Source: Shewanella sp. KT0246
GTDB lineage: Bacteria > Pseudomonadota > Gammaproteobacteria > Enterobacterales > Shewanellaceae
Assembly: GCF_019654955.1 (NCBI RefSeq)
Contig: NZ_BPEV01000018.1
Location: forward strand, 1-64,000
Direction: 5' to 3'
DNA: 64,000 nucleotides
Below are positions 1 to 9,528 of this stretch, piece by piece. Each line of letters starts with the position of its first letter. The stretch's first letter is position 1. The translations under genes and the position numbers were made by a program. The notes beneath the pieces are model-generated. The model did not search any database and was not told the DNA's origin. It saw only the letters and a program-made list of their open reading frames with translations.

Positions 1-227
1 AACTCGAATCATTATCGGTTAAAATACCCGTTAAACTGTTTTTTATTGCTTTCTTTGTCGCTGTATTTAAAGACTTTTAGCTTTTATTTTTAGTAAATAT
101 CCACCTTTGCCTTAATAAGTAAATAAGTGTCCTGTTTTCAATATTCTGTTATTTGGTAAATTTAGTACAGATCTGAATTGACTTAGATGTGTGTTTATTG
201 GTATTTTTCGTTTTCTTCCTTAGGGAA
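1..227. other. intergenic region upstream of the lysine riboswitch
   Basis: AT-rich sequence with no supported gene. It probably holds the end of an upstream intergenic region and the promoter for the riboswitch transcript, which is listed separately. A short hairpin (TTCTTCC pairing with GGAAGAA, about 211-229) lies directly before the riboswitch. I see nothing else in it. Confidence 0.5.
178..207 (+). promoter_or_regulatory. candidate sigma-70 promoter for the lysC leader
   Basis: TTGACT at 178-183 is followed after about 18 bases by TATTTT at 202-207. The -35 is close to consensus and the -10 is a moderate match. The position would start a transcript just before the lysine riboswitch. This is a pattern match only. 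Confidence 0.4.
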
Positions 228-408
228 GAAACAGAAGAGGAGCGTTAGCTAGGTAGTAAGTTTGAGGAAAACCAATTCCAATGACGACTTATGAGGGAGA
301 TTAGCGCCGAGATATTGCAAGTGATTGGTTTCACTTCATATCGGTCGTTTAGGCTGAATCCTAACGATTGTCACCTATTAATTGGTGGAGAGCTTCTGGT
401 GAAAGATT
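228..408 (+). promoter_or_regulatory. lysine riboswitch (L box)
   Basis: The conserved L-box core is visible in order: AGAAGAGG at 233-240, GGTAGTAAG, TTGAGGA, GACGACTTATGAGGG, GCCGAG, GGCTGAATCCT, TGTCACC, and GGTGGAGAGCTTCTGG before GTGAAA. P1 is formed by CAGAAG near 232 pairing with CTTCTG near 393. It sits about 135 bases upstream of aspartokinase, the usual target of this class, whose ligand is L-lysine. The expression platform is unclear. A bulged stem at about 451-476 (CTC..CGAAC with GTTCG.GAG) is followed by only a diffuse U-rich stretch, so control could be by attenuation or by translation/RNA decay. Confidence 0.92.
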
Positions 409-543
409 GCTGTTTCCCTTCTTTAAGGATGCGTTATCACTGCACCAGGCTCTTCGAACGAAGTAAGTTCGGAGTGTAATCATGTTTTTAAATCTTGTTT
501 TTCTATCTGTATGTTCTAATCCGTTTGCCGTAGAGGTGTTGTC

Positions 544-1893
544 ATGAGTTTAGTTGTTGCTAAATTTGGAGGCACATCAGTTGCTGATTATGCTGCAATG
601 AACCGCTGCGCAGATATCATTCTTGCAAACCCGCATACCCGTGTTGTTGTCGTTAGTGCTTCGAGTGGTGTAACTAACCTTTTAGTCGAACTGACTCAAG
701 CAAACGTCAATGATCAGCGCCGCATGACATTGTTGACTCAAATAGCACAAGTGCAATATGGCATTGTAGATAAGTTAGATCGTCCTCAAGATGTTGCGGC
801 TACGATTGATAAACTCTTAAGCCGTATGTCAGCACTCAGCGATGCATTAGTACTTGATAGAAGTAAAGCCATTATTGATGAACTTTTATCTATGGGTGAG
901 CAATGCTCATCGTTATTATTTTCGGCGGTTATTCGTCAAAAAGGCACACCCTCAAGCGCATTTGATGTCAGGCAAGTACTAAGAACTGATAGCCACTTTG
1001 GTCGTGCTGAACCGCAAATCGAACAGATTGCTGAATTGGGGGCGGCGTATTTAGCACCGCTTTTAACTGAGCAGGTTATAGTGACTCAAGGTTTTATTGG
1101 TGCTGACAGTGAAGGTCGCACGACGACATTAGGTCGTGGTGGTAGTGATTACTCTGCAGCATTATTAGCTGAAGCGTTAAAGGCGGATGCAGTTGAGATT
1201 TGGACTGATGTTGCTGGGATTTATACCACAGATCCACGTCTAGCACCGAATGCCCGACCTATTCCAGAAATTAGCTTTAACGAAGCGGCTGAAATGGCTA
1301 CTTTCGGGGCAAAAGTATTACACCCAGCAACTATTCTTCCGGCTGTTCGTCAAAAAATTCAAGTGTTTGTCGGTTCAAGTAAAGCACCAGAACAGGGCGG
1401 AACCTGGATCCGCCATCAAGTTGAAGAAGTGCCCGTGTTTCGAGCAGTAGCGCTAAGACGCGATCAAACACTATTGAATTTACATAGCCTACAAATGTTA
1501 CATGCTCAGGGCTTTTTAGCTGAAACGTTTGCAACGCTTGCAAAACATAAAATCTCGGTAGACTTGATTACGACCTCAGAAGTGAATGTATCACTGACTT
1601 TGGATAAAACAGGTTCTGATTCAAGTGGTCAGGGCTTATTAAGCGAGTCATTGTTGCAAGAGCTGTCACAACATTGCCGTGTTCGAGTCGAAGACAAGTT
1701 GGCATTGGTAGCAATTATTGGTAATAAAATTGCGTCAACTGCGGGTATCTGTAGTCGCGTGTTCTCTGTGCTTGAAAACCATAATGTACGGATGATTTGT
1801 CAGGGCGCTAGCCCGCATAATTTATGTGTTTTAGTGGCAGAGTCAGAAGCTGCTGATGTGGTGAATTCACTGCATCAGAATTTATTCGAATAA
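544..1893 (+). CDS. lysC: lysine-sensitive aspartokinase III
   Basis: Phosphorylates aspartate to aspartyl-4-phosphate, the first step of the lysine/threonine/methionine branch. The 449-residue length fits monofunctional aspartokinase III. The amino-acid kinase domain opens with KFGGTS (residues 7-12) and carries the GRGGSD motif near 200 and the TDPR segment near 230. Two ACT domains, expected to bind lysine, fill the last ~135 residues. The start at 544 is preceded by GAGGTG. There is no fused homoserine dehydrogenase. The upstream lysine riboswitch supports the lysC assignment over thrA or metL. A probable co-transcribed gene follows at once. Confidence 0.95.
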   Translation: MSLVVAKFGGTSVADYAAMNRCADIILANPHTRVVVVSASSGVTNLLVELTQANVNDQRRMTLLTQIAQVQYGIVDKLDRPQDVAATIDKLLSRMSALSDALVLDRSKAIIDELLSMGEQCSSLLFSAVIRQKGTPSSAFDVRQVLRTDSHFGRAEPQIEQIAELGAAYLAPLLTEQVIVTQGFIGADSEGRTTTLGRGGSDYSAALLAEALKADAVEIWTDVAGIYTTDPRLAPNARPIPEISFNEAAEMATFGAKVLHPATILPAVRQKIQVFVGSSKAPEQGGTWIRHQVEEVPVFRAVALRRDQTLLNLHSLQMLHAQGFLAETFATLAKHKISVDLITTSEVNVSLTLDKTGSDSSGQGLLSESLLQELSQHCRVRVEDKLALVAIIGNKIASTAGICSRVFSVLENHNVRMICQGASPHNLCVLVAESEAADVVNSLHQNLFE

Positions 1894-1933
1894 TGTAAAT
1901 CACTATTTATCATGAGTGCCGGTGGCTAATAAT

Positions 1934-3070
1934 ATGACTGCAGCAAGTTTCACTTCAAAAGCAATAGTATCAAGTGTGGCGTTAGGTGAGTTGGCAACAG
2001 GCCAAACACTAACGGCGCCGATTTATACTTATAAGGGAAGTGATGCAAATGCTGCGTCAGTTTATATTCAAGCCAATGTCCATGGAGCAGAAGTACAGGG
2101 CAATGCAGTAATACATCAGTTGATGACAATGCTTGAAGGCTACACTGTGCTTGGTGATATCCATTGTGTCCCATTAGCGAATCCTTTGGGGATAAACCAA
2201 AAAAGCGGTGAGTTTACTTTAGGCCGATTTGATCCCATCACCGGGGTTAATTGGAATCGTGAGTATTATGAACATGCCGCCATCGTTGCTGATATCCCTA
2301 GCTGGTTTGAAGCAAATAAACAGTTGAATGACGTTGAGTTATTTAGTGCATTTAGACAGTTGCTATTAAGCAGCTGTCAAATTCGGTTGAATAATGGTTG
2401 GGGCATAAGCACTGGCCATCGTTTAGCGGTGACTTTGCAGTCGATGGCCCATGATGCCGATATTGTGTTGGATTTACATACTGGTCCAAAATCTGCGAAA
2501 CATCTCTATTGCCCCGAATATGATATGGGATCAGCAGCGTTATTTTCGATTCCGTTTTCGTTGATTATCCCTAATGAGTTTGGCGGTGCCATGGATGAAG
2601 CAGCGTTTTATCCGTGGTGGAAATTGCAGCAACACTGCGCAGCTCAAGGGCGTGAATTTGCGGTACCTGTAGCAGCGTTTACTTTAGAGCTTGCAAGCCA
2701 AGAACGAATTGATATGGCTGATGCTAAAGAAGATGCGTTGGGGATTTTGGCCTACTTGAGCCATCGCGGTGTGATAAAAGAGCAGATTAAACCCGCAGAA
2801 ATGCCTCGTTGGGGCTGTTACCTAGCTAATTATAAGAAATTCCATGCACCTAAAGCTGGCTTAGTTGAGTATTGTGCTGAAGTCGGTAAACCATTAGCTG
2901 CAGGTGAGCCTTTAGTTAACTTATTAAGGCTTGATCAATATGGCTCTGAACAAGCGTTATTACCAGTAAGTTTACCTTGTGATTGTGTCCCTATTTTACA
3001 TTTTGCGTCAGCATCGGTGCATCAAGGCACTGAACTTTATAAAGTTATGACGGACTTATTTGAGCTTTAA
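1934..3070 (+). CDS. M14-family zinc deacylase (succinylglutamate desuccinylase/aspartoacylase-like)
   Basis: Family members remove an acyl or succinyl group from an N-acylated amino acid, or act as zinc carboxypeptidases. The zinc-site signature is visible: HGAE near residue 53 (His and Glu ligands), the later His in DLHTG, and a downstream Glu in TLELAS. The reading frame is open from a GTG at 1916. I chose the ATG at 1934 because GGTGG lies about 8 bases before it, but the GTG at 1916 is possible. It follows lysC with a gap of only ~40 bases and no terminator, so it is probably in the same riboswitch-controlled transcript. The substrate is unknown. Confidence 0.8.
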   Translation: MTAASFTSKAIVSSVALGELATGQTLTAPIYTYKGSDANAASVYIQANVHGAEVQGNAVIHQLMTMLEGYTVLGDIHCVPLANPLGINQKSGEFTLGRFDPITGVNWNREYYEHAAIVADIPSWFEANKQLNDVELFSAFRQLLLSSCQIRLNNGWGISTGHRLAVTLQSMAHDADIVLDLHTGPKSAKHLYCPEYDMGSAALFSIPFSLIIPNEFGGAMDEAAFYPWWKLQQHCAAQGREFAVPVAAFTLELASQERIDMADAKEDALGILAYLSHRGVIKEQIKPAEMPRWGCYLANYKKFHAPKAGLVEYCAEVGKPLAAGEPLVNLLRLDQYGSEQALLPVSLPCDCVPILHFASASVHQGTELYKVMTDLFEL

Positions 3071-3134
3071 AAATCTATTATTACCAATCATAGTTTTTCA
3101 AAGCTCAACTGGTCAAAGTTTTAATTTTGATTCT

Positions 3135-4265
3135 TTAGCTTTTCAAAATCTCGAGCGGCATTGCGAGCATCTCATCACCTGAGCCGGCAAAGTACCAGAT
3201 TATTGCAATCAAAATTCCCACTGTTAAAAAGTACCAAATGGTTGAGAAGATTTGGCCGTATCTATCTAATGGTAATAAATGACTTTGATGGCGGGTTTTC
3301 CACTCGAAGACTATTTCTAAGCTACCAATAAGCAGTAAAAATCCAAGTAGAGCTAATCCTAAGCTATAACTGATAAATACCCCAACCGCCGCACCTGCAA
3401 TACAGGCGATAAGCCCGACCATGCTGTTCATGGAGAAGGTGATGCTTTTAAGAATATGTCCCCCATCTAAGGGTAAAATAGGCAGTAGATTAAACAGGTT
3501 TAATAGGGCATTAAAGCTGGCGAGTCCTGCAAAAAAGATATTGCCTGTTATCCAATATGCCAGCATACAGCCTAAGGACATCAATAAACCGAATGTCGGT
3601 CCCATGATGGAAATGACGACATTCTGCCAGCGGGTATTGATTCTTTCGTCGCTGACCGCTAAGCCGCCCATAAAAGGAATAAGGTAAATACCTTTGGTCT
3701 TCATACCAAAGTGTTTCATTGCTTTAATGTGGCCGTATTCATGGATAACTAAGCAGGCAATTAAAGCTAGGGCAAATTCAATTGAAAACAGCCACGAATA
3801 AGCGGCAACACTCGCAGCAGCTAACATTGCTTTAATGACTTTGGCACTTTTAAGTAGTTTAAAACCTAAAGAAGCAAGACCAATCATACTGAACTTTTGG
3901 TTTTTTACCGGAGCCACTTCAGGCACTTGTTGCTCGATATCTTTAGTATTTCGTTGCCCTTCAGCAATGGTTTTGTTATCAACAAGAAGCACATAATTAA
4001 TTAAAAAAGGTTGCCACTGAACATCGGTTTCAAGGCGAACTTTAATAATAGTTTTGCTGGCTTCAGTGATCACATCATCGGCAGTTGGAGCTTGCATTGA
4101 AGCGGGACGAGACAGCTCAAATTCATGAATATTAAAGGCTTGATTATCCACTGAGGCAGATTTTTGCGAAACAATTTGATTGTCCCAGTAAAGCTGTTGC
4201 CAACCCGCCATAGAGCCTTCTAATCGTAATCGTTTGCCAAGGCATTCTATATTCAGCAGTTCCAT
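3135..4265 (-). CDS. M50-family (site-2-protease-like) membrane metalloprotease
   Basis: The HEYGH zinc motif (HExxH) lies in a hydrophobic segment near residue 176, and the second family motif LPLDGGH lies near 267, as in S2P-type intramembrane proteases. Several transmembrane helices surround both motifs. The first ~130 residues are a soluble, non-hydrophobic domain of unknown role. There is no PDZ domain, so this is not RseP. It converges with the M14-like gene and is separated from the next minus-strand gene by ~170 bases. The substrate cannot be told from sequence. Confidence 0.8.
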   Translation of the reverse strand: MELLNIECLGKRLRLEGSMAGWQQLYWDNQIVSQKSASVDNQAFNIHEFELSRPASMQAPTADDVITEASKTIIKVRLETDVQWQPFLINYVLLVDNKTIAEGQRNTKDIEQQVPEVAPVKNQKFSMIGLASLGFKLLKSAKVIKAMLAAASVAAYSWLFSIEFALALIACLVIHEYGHIKAMKHFGMKTKGIYLIPFMGGLAVSDERINTRWQNVVISIMGPTFGLLMSLGCMLAYWITGNIFFAGLASFNALLNLFNLLPILPLDGGHILKSITFSMNSMVGLIACIAGAAVGVFISYSLGLALLGFLLLIGSLEIVFEWKTRHQSHLLPLDRYGQIFSTIWYFLTVGILIAIIWYFAGSGDEMLAMPLEILKS

Positions 4266-4438
4266 AAATTTAGCTGTTCCATTGTCGTGTTTGATAAAAG
4301 TGAAGTTGCTTGTTTTGACTTGCTTGTTTTAGTGACTTACTAAAGATGAATCTATTATTCAAAACGTTAGGCATTTTGCCTGATAGGGGTAGGTGACTCA
4401 AGTGAATTTAAATACAGCCCTAACTAAGTCGTCTTCTG

Positions 4439-4825
4439 TTAATTAGACTCAAGGTATGCGACGGTTTCGATCCCTTGTTTTATATCGCTGAAAACTAACT
4501 TAGCGGTGCAGCAATGACCATTAAGCACGGCATGTTCACGAACATAATGAATAAAGCTGACTAAATCGATAGGGCGTTGACTAATAATGAGTTGCGGTAA
4601 ATCAGCTGTTGCTGATGACGGCGTTGAATTAAACTTCTGCAGTGGTTGGATAACAATATCAAATGTCACGCCTGCACTATCTAATAGTTTATCTTGGCTA
4701 CCATCTATATGGGGTTGTAAACAGCAAAACTCTAACCAGTCTCTGTCGCTGGCTAAGTATATGAGTTCTTCACTGTGTTGCTGTTTTATGATTGCAGGCC
4801 AATAAATCGTATACATGAAACCCAT
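4439..4825 (-). CDS. hypothetical protein, 128 residues
   Basis: I do not recognise this family. The protein is soluble-looking, without a signal peptide or clear membrane helix, and contains two cysteine pairs (CC near residue 30 and CC near residue 106). Tandem possible starts exist: GTG 4828, ATG 4825 and ATG 4816. None has a strong ribosome binding site, so the start is uncertain. It lies between the M50 protease and the FapA-like gene on the same strand. The frame is open throughout and composition matches the neighbours, so it is probably real. Confidence 0.55.
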   Translation of the reverse strand: MGFMYTIYWPAIIKQQHSEELIYLASDRDWLEFCCLQPHIDGSQDKLLDSAGVTFDIVIQPLQKFNSTPSSATADLPQLIISQRPIDLVSFIHYVREHAVLNGHCCTAKLVFSDIKQGIETVAYLESN

Positions 4826-4870
4826 CACTATTGGTTTGACTGTCTAAGGGTAATTTATTACAGCTAAGGC

Positions 4871-6538
4871 TTAGTGACTACCGTAATCAAAACTTATTTC
4901 ATTGTGGAGGTTTTTGATATGGCACGGACCGTGTTCTCTTTGGGTGCGATTTTGAGCTGGACCAATATGAATTTCGACATTTGCGAAAATATGCTTTTCT
5001 GCTTGGATAAAGTTTTTGTTGTAATACCCTTCGGCCTCTTGCTGTAGTTGCTTACATTCGGATTCTGCTTTGGCGCGGTTACTTGCAACCTGTTTTTTTT
5101 CATCGAGCATCATTTTAACTTGCTCAATCATGCCGGCATCAGTTTGCCATTCAGTTTTTGGAGGCAGCTTTCTTAATCTAGCTTCAATATCAAGCCCTGC
5201 AACCACCAACTGTTTAGCTTTTGCATCACAGCTCTTCACTTCGGCTCTAATCTCTGCTTGATGCATAGCACAAAATAATTCAGTTTTCGTACCTGCTGTA
5301 GCGCCAAAAGCTACGGCTTTGATGCCTTTTTTGGCTGTTGCTATACCGCCAACAAGATCGCCCCGCTTAGCATTGGGATCGCTGACGATAATGGCATTGT
5401 CTGATTGTGAATGGCTATGTAGCAGTTGCTTAGTAACTAGAATGTCACCGTGAGCCGTTAAATTTGAATACTGGACAAACTGAGCACAAATCTGCCCTTG
5501 AGCAGTGATATTATTACTTAATTCGTTTTCTTTTATTTGTCTTCCAATAATGCCTTTACTGACAATGACATCACCAGCAGCTTCTAGGGTAGCCGATTCA
5601 ACAAACCCCATAACAGTAATATCACCACTGCTTTTAACCTGCATGCCTTCTTGAACGTCACCCGTTATTAAAATACTTCCTTCAAAATCAACATGGCCAT
5701 ATTTTACATCCACATCTTTGATTTGCAGGACATCATCAACTTGCATACCTTTGCGGTTTTCCACTGGCTGGCCAGCTACATTGGCGATCAATTTATAAGG
5801 ATCTTCAGCTGAGATTTCAGTCCCCGCTCCTGGCTGCATTGAAAGATCTTTTCCTTCAACTTGTAATATCGCTTCACCATGAACGTTATAACCTGCAGTA
5901 CCAAGTGTTGCAGGTGTTTTTACCATAAGTACGTCACCAGGTTTTACCATTATCATGGCGCCCAAGTTTCGCATGTCGACTGAGCCATCTTCGCGCTCTT
6001 GGGGCTGTAATAATCGCTCGCGCGCAAGAGGGACTTTTCTGTCTAGCGTCGCATTCACACCGTTGACAGCAAGTTTGCCTATCGCAATAGGGCCTTCGCA
6101 AGATTCCCCTGGAGGTAAGATAGATAATTGTTGGATTAAAGACTGAATTTTAGGTTTGCTTAAGCCCATTTTTACTTTGTGAGATTTGAGGGCGTTGAGG
6201 ATCATAGGAAGTGAAGGGTCTTTCCCACCCCAAGCTGCTTCTAATGTCATTGAGGCAGACATTTTATCTTCACTGATTTCAATAGTGACTTTGCCATCAG
6301 CACGTTCAGCGATAACAAAATATAATTCATGCTGACCATTATCTTGGCCACTTAGTGCGTTAATTTCTGCTACGGCTTTATGAATGTTGTGCTGCATAGG
6401 GCGCAACATGGCAAACTCTGGCTGCGTTAGCAGTTGGTTGACATCGTCTTCTGACACTGGACCATGAGTGTTAGGAATAACACGAAACTCAACCTGAGTT
6501 TGGTTTTCATTAAAAACCGCTAAGCTCCAATCCAGCAT
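4871..6538 (-). CDS. FapA family protein (DUF342)
   Basis: 555 residues with the DUF342/FapA architecture. A variable N-terminal part is followed, from about residue 170 to 420, by a right-handed beta-helix-like run of short repeats rich in G-D-V and I-x-V (for example GSILITGDV, SSGDITVMG, AAGDVIVSKG). A charged coiled-coil segment fills about residues 440-520. The start is preceded by AGAGG. In other bacteria family members are linked to polar localisation or cell-surface/signalling roles, but no biochemical activity is assured. It is a single gene with no obvious operon partner. Confidence 0.8.
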   Translation of the reverse strand: MLDWSLAVFNENQTQVEFRVIPNTHGPVSEDDVNQLLTQPEFAMLRPMQHNIHKAVAEINALSGQDNGQHELYFVIAERADGKVTIEISEDKMSASMTLEAAWGGKDPSLPMILNALKSHKVKMGLSKPKIQSLIQQLSILPPGESCEGPIAIGKLAVNGVNATLDRKVPLARERLLQPQEREDGSVDMRNLGAMIMVKPGDVLMVKTPATLGTAGYNVHGEAILQVEGKDLSMQPGAGTEISAEDPYKLIANVAGQPVENRKGMQVDDVLQIKDVDVKYGHVDFEGSILITGDVQEGMQVKSSGDITVMGFVESATLEAAGDVIVSKGIIGRQIKENELSNNITAQGQICAQFVQYSNLTAHGDILVTKQLLHSHSQSDNAIIVSDPNAKRGDLVGGIATAKKGIKAVAFGATAGTKTELFCAMHQAEIRAEVKSCDAKAKQLVVAGLDIEARLRKLPPKTEWQTDAGMIEQVKMMLDEKKQVASNRAKAESECKQLQQEAEGYYNKNFIQAEKHIFANVEIHIGPAQNRTQREHGPCHIKNLHNEISFDYGSH

Positions 6539-6713
6539 AAAACCTCTTATTATCAGGCCGTTTTTAAAGACGAGCCACGCGCCTTTATGGCGATTTTTTA
6601 TTATTAATTAATAAAATGTAGCGGTTTTTTGTGATAAAAACTAGTCAATTATTTGATGATTCCAGACTATTTGACAGATTACGTGATGAAGAACGCTGAG
6701 TGTTAATTATTTG

Positions 6714-7748
6714 TTACTTATGGAAAAAGTATAATTTATATTTATTGTTTTCAGCTGGGACGTTCACTTGCCCAAATTCAGCCGCAATAGTGTCGGCATA
6801 AGGTAGGTTTCTATTTGCAACGATTTGCCATACCCCATTGTTAGATAGGCTGTTTGCGCTCGACTTAACGAAGTCTTTAGCAATTTGAGTTGTAGCGGCT
6901 AAACCATCATGAAATGGCGGGTTGGAGATAATCCCATCAAATTGACCTGATATTTGTTTAAATCCATCTGAAGCATACACGTTTGCGGTCATATTATTTG
7001 CGGTAAGGGTTAGCTCACAGGCTTTTAATGCCATGGCATTAATATCTATGCAATCAATCTTTAGGCTGGTATTCGCTTTAAGCATTGCTGCACTGATGAC
7101 ACCTGCACCACAGCCGAAATCAAGCACTCGACCAGAAAGAACTGGTAAATGTGATAGTAGTAGTTCTGTACCTTGATCTAGCCTTTTCTCGCTAAATACC
7201 CCAACTAAATTACAAATTGTAATCTCACCTTGTGGTGTAGCAAGTTGGTACTTGCTGACCCAATCGTTAATGTTTAACTGTGGTGCATCTTGAATTAATT
7301 CAGCAACAAAGAGTAAGCAATGTCGTGCATTGTCACGCTTTAAGGCCGTGGAGTAGTAATTGGGTAATAGTTTGGCAAGTGACTTAACTCCGCCTTTATT
7401 TTCTCCAATCACAATTAAAGTGCCACCAATACTAAGGTGCTTAGCTGCAAGTTGGAAAAGATAAGGCGCGAGTGCTTTGGCTTTCGGGAAGTAAATGACC
7501 ACAGCATCGAACGTTTGCAGTTTTGCATCAACGGGCAATTCATGACCAAAGTAGCCATGCAAATTAGGTTTAGTGTGCATTGCTAATAGTTGGTGATGAT
7601 TAAAGTCTAACGCTAAAGCGGTAACAGAAGAGGCGGCATCTAATAGTTCAACTGCTAATGCATCTGCTTCATGATTTAAAATCAATACATTCTGGTTTTC
7701 GATAAATTGAATGTTTCGTAGCAGAACTTGAGAAGTGTTGGTGAGCAC
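6714..7748 (-). CDS. rsmC: 16S rRNA (guanine-1207-N2)-methyltransferase
   Basis: Uses S-adenosylmethionine to methylate G1207 of 16S rRNA in the 30S subunit. The 344-residue length and the two-domain arrangement fit RsmC: a degenerate N-terminal methyltransferase-like domain and a catalytic C-terminal half. The SAM-binding glycine motif [12 protein letters not shown] is near residue 210 and the catalytic NPPFHDG motif near 276. The start is GTG, with AAGG about 8 bases upstream. It is monocistronic, with ~175 bases of AT-rich spacer before the FapA-like gene. Confidence 0.9.
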   Translation of the reverse strand: MLTNTSQVLLRNIQFIENQNVLILNHEADALAVELLDAASSVTALALDFNHHQLLAMHTKPNLHGYFGHELPVDAKLQTFDAVVIYFPKAKALAPYLFQLAAKHLSIGGTLIVIGENKGGVKSLAKLLPNYYSTALKRDNARHCLLFVAELIQDAPQLNINDWVSKYQLATPQGEITICNLVGVFSEKRLDQGTELLLSHLPVLSGRVLDFGCGAGVISAAMLKANTSLKIDCIDINAMALKACELTLTANNMTANVYASDGFKQISGQFDGIISNPPFHDGLAATTQIAKDFVKSSANSLSNNGVWQIVANRNLPYADTIAAEFGQVNVPAENNKYKLYFFHK

Positions 7749-7940
7749 AGAATCGACCTTAATATTTTTAACGCAATAGATATCGGCGGATTATAGCAAA
7801 GAAGTGGTCAACTGTTCAGTTTGTCGGAGCACAATGACGCAGTAAGGTAAAAGAGCAGCGCAAACCACATATTGTGATGAGGTTGCTCTTAATATGAAAG
7901 CGATTTTGGTGTTTATTTAAGGTAAATAAATTGACTCCGA

Positions 7941-9449
7941 TTATTTGATTGCTTTAGGTAATAAGCTCATCATTTTAGTCGCGATTTCGGTATTGTCTTG
8001 ATGACCACTGAATAATAGCGCTCCAGGACCGGATGCAAATACTTGCACATCATCAGCAGTGTGACCTACAGATGTCCAACCGGTGTTAGTGCGAGTATCA
8101 ATAATTTTCAGTATTGATTTAAACAGCTGCTTTTGACCTTGCATTCTTGCAGAGTTAAGGCTGGAAATTTCTTCGACTGTAGCTTCGAAGCCAATGAGTT
8201 GATTAAAACGTTGTTGCCAGTTATCCACAGCGATTAACTCTTCAGAGATCTTTTGCGGTGAAGCTTTGATATCATGCAGCATTGCAGGGTTCCACTCATA
8301 TTCACCATTGGCACCGATAGAGAGTCCGCCTGTGTTGTGGTCTGCGGTAACAACCATCAGCGTGTCTTGGCGTTCACGTACAAACTGTTCAACGACTTCA
8401 ATGGCGTTGGCAAACTCCTCCATTTCACCCATGGCTGTAGCGATATCGTTTGAGTGACCAGCCCAGTCAATTAAGCTGCCTTCAACCATCAAAATAAACC
8501 CTTGTTCATTTTGTGATAATAACTCGAGTGATTTCTTAGTTAGGCTACTGAGCTTATAACCTTCTTGGTCGTCTATTACCCAAGGAAGTTGCACATCAGC
8601 AAATAAGCCCAAAACTTTTGGTTTGGTGATGCTATCGAGTTGTTCAATTTCAGTAATATGCTGATAGCCTTTAGCTTTAAACTCACCTAATAAATCATCA
8701 GAAAAGTATTTTCGCCCGCCGCCTAAAATCACATCCGCATCAGACTCTAAATACCCTTCGGCAATCTGTACATAGTTGCGGCGGTGCTCGTTGTGGGCAA
8801 GAAAGGCTGCAGGAGTTGCGTGATTAACTTGACTACTAACAGCAACACCAGTTGATAGCCCGACCTTTTTAGCCATTTCCATGATTGTAGTGAGCGGGCG
8901 TTTATCTACATCAATTGAAATAGCGCCATTGTATGTTTTAAAACCGGTGGCTAAAGCCGTTGCTGAGGCGGCAGAGTCGGTTACATAGCCACTAACAGAT
9001 GCAGGAAAAGTACTTGCCATGCCCACTAACAAGCGGTCAAATACGGTTTGTTCTATTTCTTCAGTGTCAGGATTATTTTTAAAATAGCGATAGGCTGTTG
9101 TATAAGCTGGTCCCATACCGTCGCCAATCATGATAATCATATTTTTGGGTTTTGAAGGCGCAGACGAAACAATAGTTTTTTTACCTGTAACATTAGTTAT
9201 TGGTGCCACAATGTTTGCTGGTAATTTTGCTGGGTCAGTATTTGTTAATTCTGCCGCTTTTGACGTACTAGTGATTGAAGTGTCAGACACACTAGATATT
9301 TGAACTTGGATCTGTGAGGCTGTTTGTTCTGCTTGTGATTGAGTCGTTTCAGTTGTTGAAGTATTGGCTAATGGTGCATTAGCAAATGTACTAGTTGAAA
9401 AACACAGGAACATCCCGAGTATTAAGCTCAGTGTTGTTTTTATTGGCAT
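7941..9449 (-). CDS. phoA: periplasmic alkaline phosphatase
   Basis: Releases phosphate from phosphomonoesters in the periplasm. A signal peptide ends near FANA (residue ~24). It is followed by an unusually Ser/Thr-rich linker to about residue 90. The catalytic domain then shows IGDGMG (metal ligand Asp), VTDSAASATA with the nucleophilic Ser, TADHNTGG, and GHTADDV near the C-terminus, all matching the PhoA family. The start is preceded by CAGGA. It lies 80 bases downstream of gshB on the same strand, where E. coli has yqgE. The symbol is by family; closest relatives may carry another name. Confidence 0.88.
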   Translation of the reverse strand: MPIKTTLSLILGMFLCFSTSTFANAPLANTSTTETTQSQAEQTASQIQVQISSVSDTSITSTSKAAELTNTDPAKLPANIVAPITNVTGKKTIVSSAPSKPKNMIIMIGDGMGPAYTTAYRYFKNNPDTEEIEQTVFDRLLVGMASTFPASVSGYVTDSAASATALATGFKTYNGAISIDVDKRPLTTIMEMAKKVGLSTGVAVSSQVNHATPAAFLAHNEHRRNYVQIAEGYLESDADVILGGGRKYFSDDLLGEFKAKGYQHITEIEQLDSITKPKVLGLFADVQLPWVIDDQEGYKLSSLTKKSLELLSQNEQGFILMVEGSLIDWAGHSNDIATAMGEMEEFANAIEVVEQFVRERQDTLMVVTADHNTGGLSIGANGEYEWNPAMLHDIKASPQKISEELIAVDNWQQRFNQLIGFEATVEEISSLNSARMQGQKQLFKSILKIIDTRTNTGWTSVGHTADDVQVFASGPGALLFSGHQDNTEIATKMMSLLPKAIK

Positions 9450-9528
9450 TTTTAGTCCTGAAAATACAAAGGGGTTAAAGGCTTAACATGTCTGCCTATC
9501 AAGGTAAGATGATAGGCAGAAACGAAGA

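Noticed and set aside
291..479. 62-codon ORF within the lysC leader
   Set aside because: It lies inside the lysine riboswitch; the sequence is explained by conserved RNA structure and there is no ribosome binding site.
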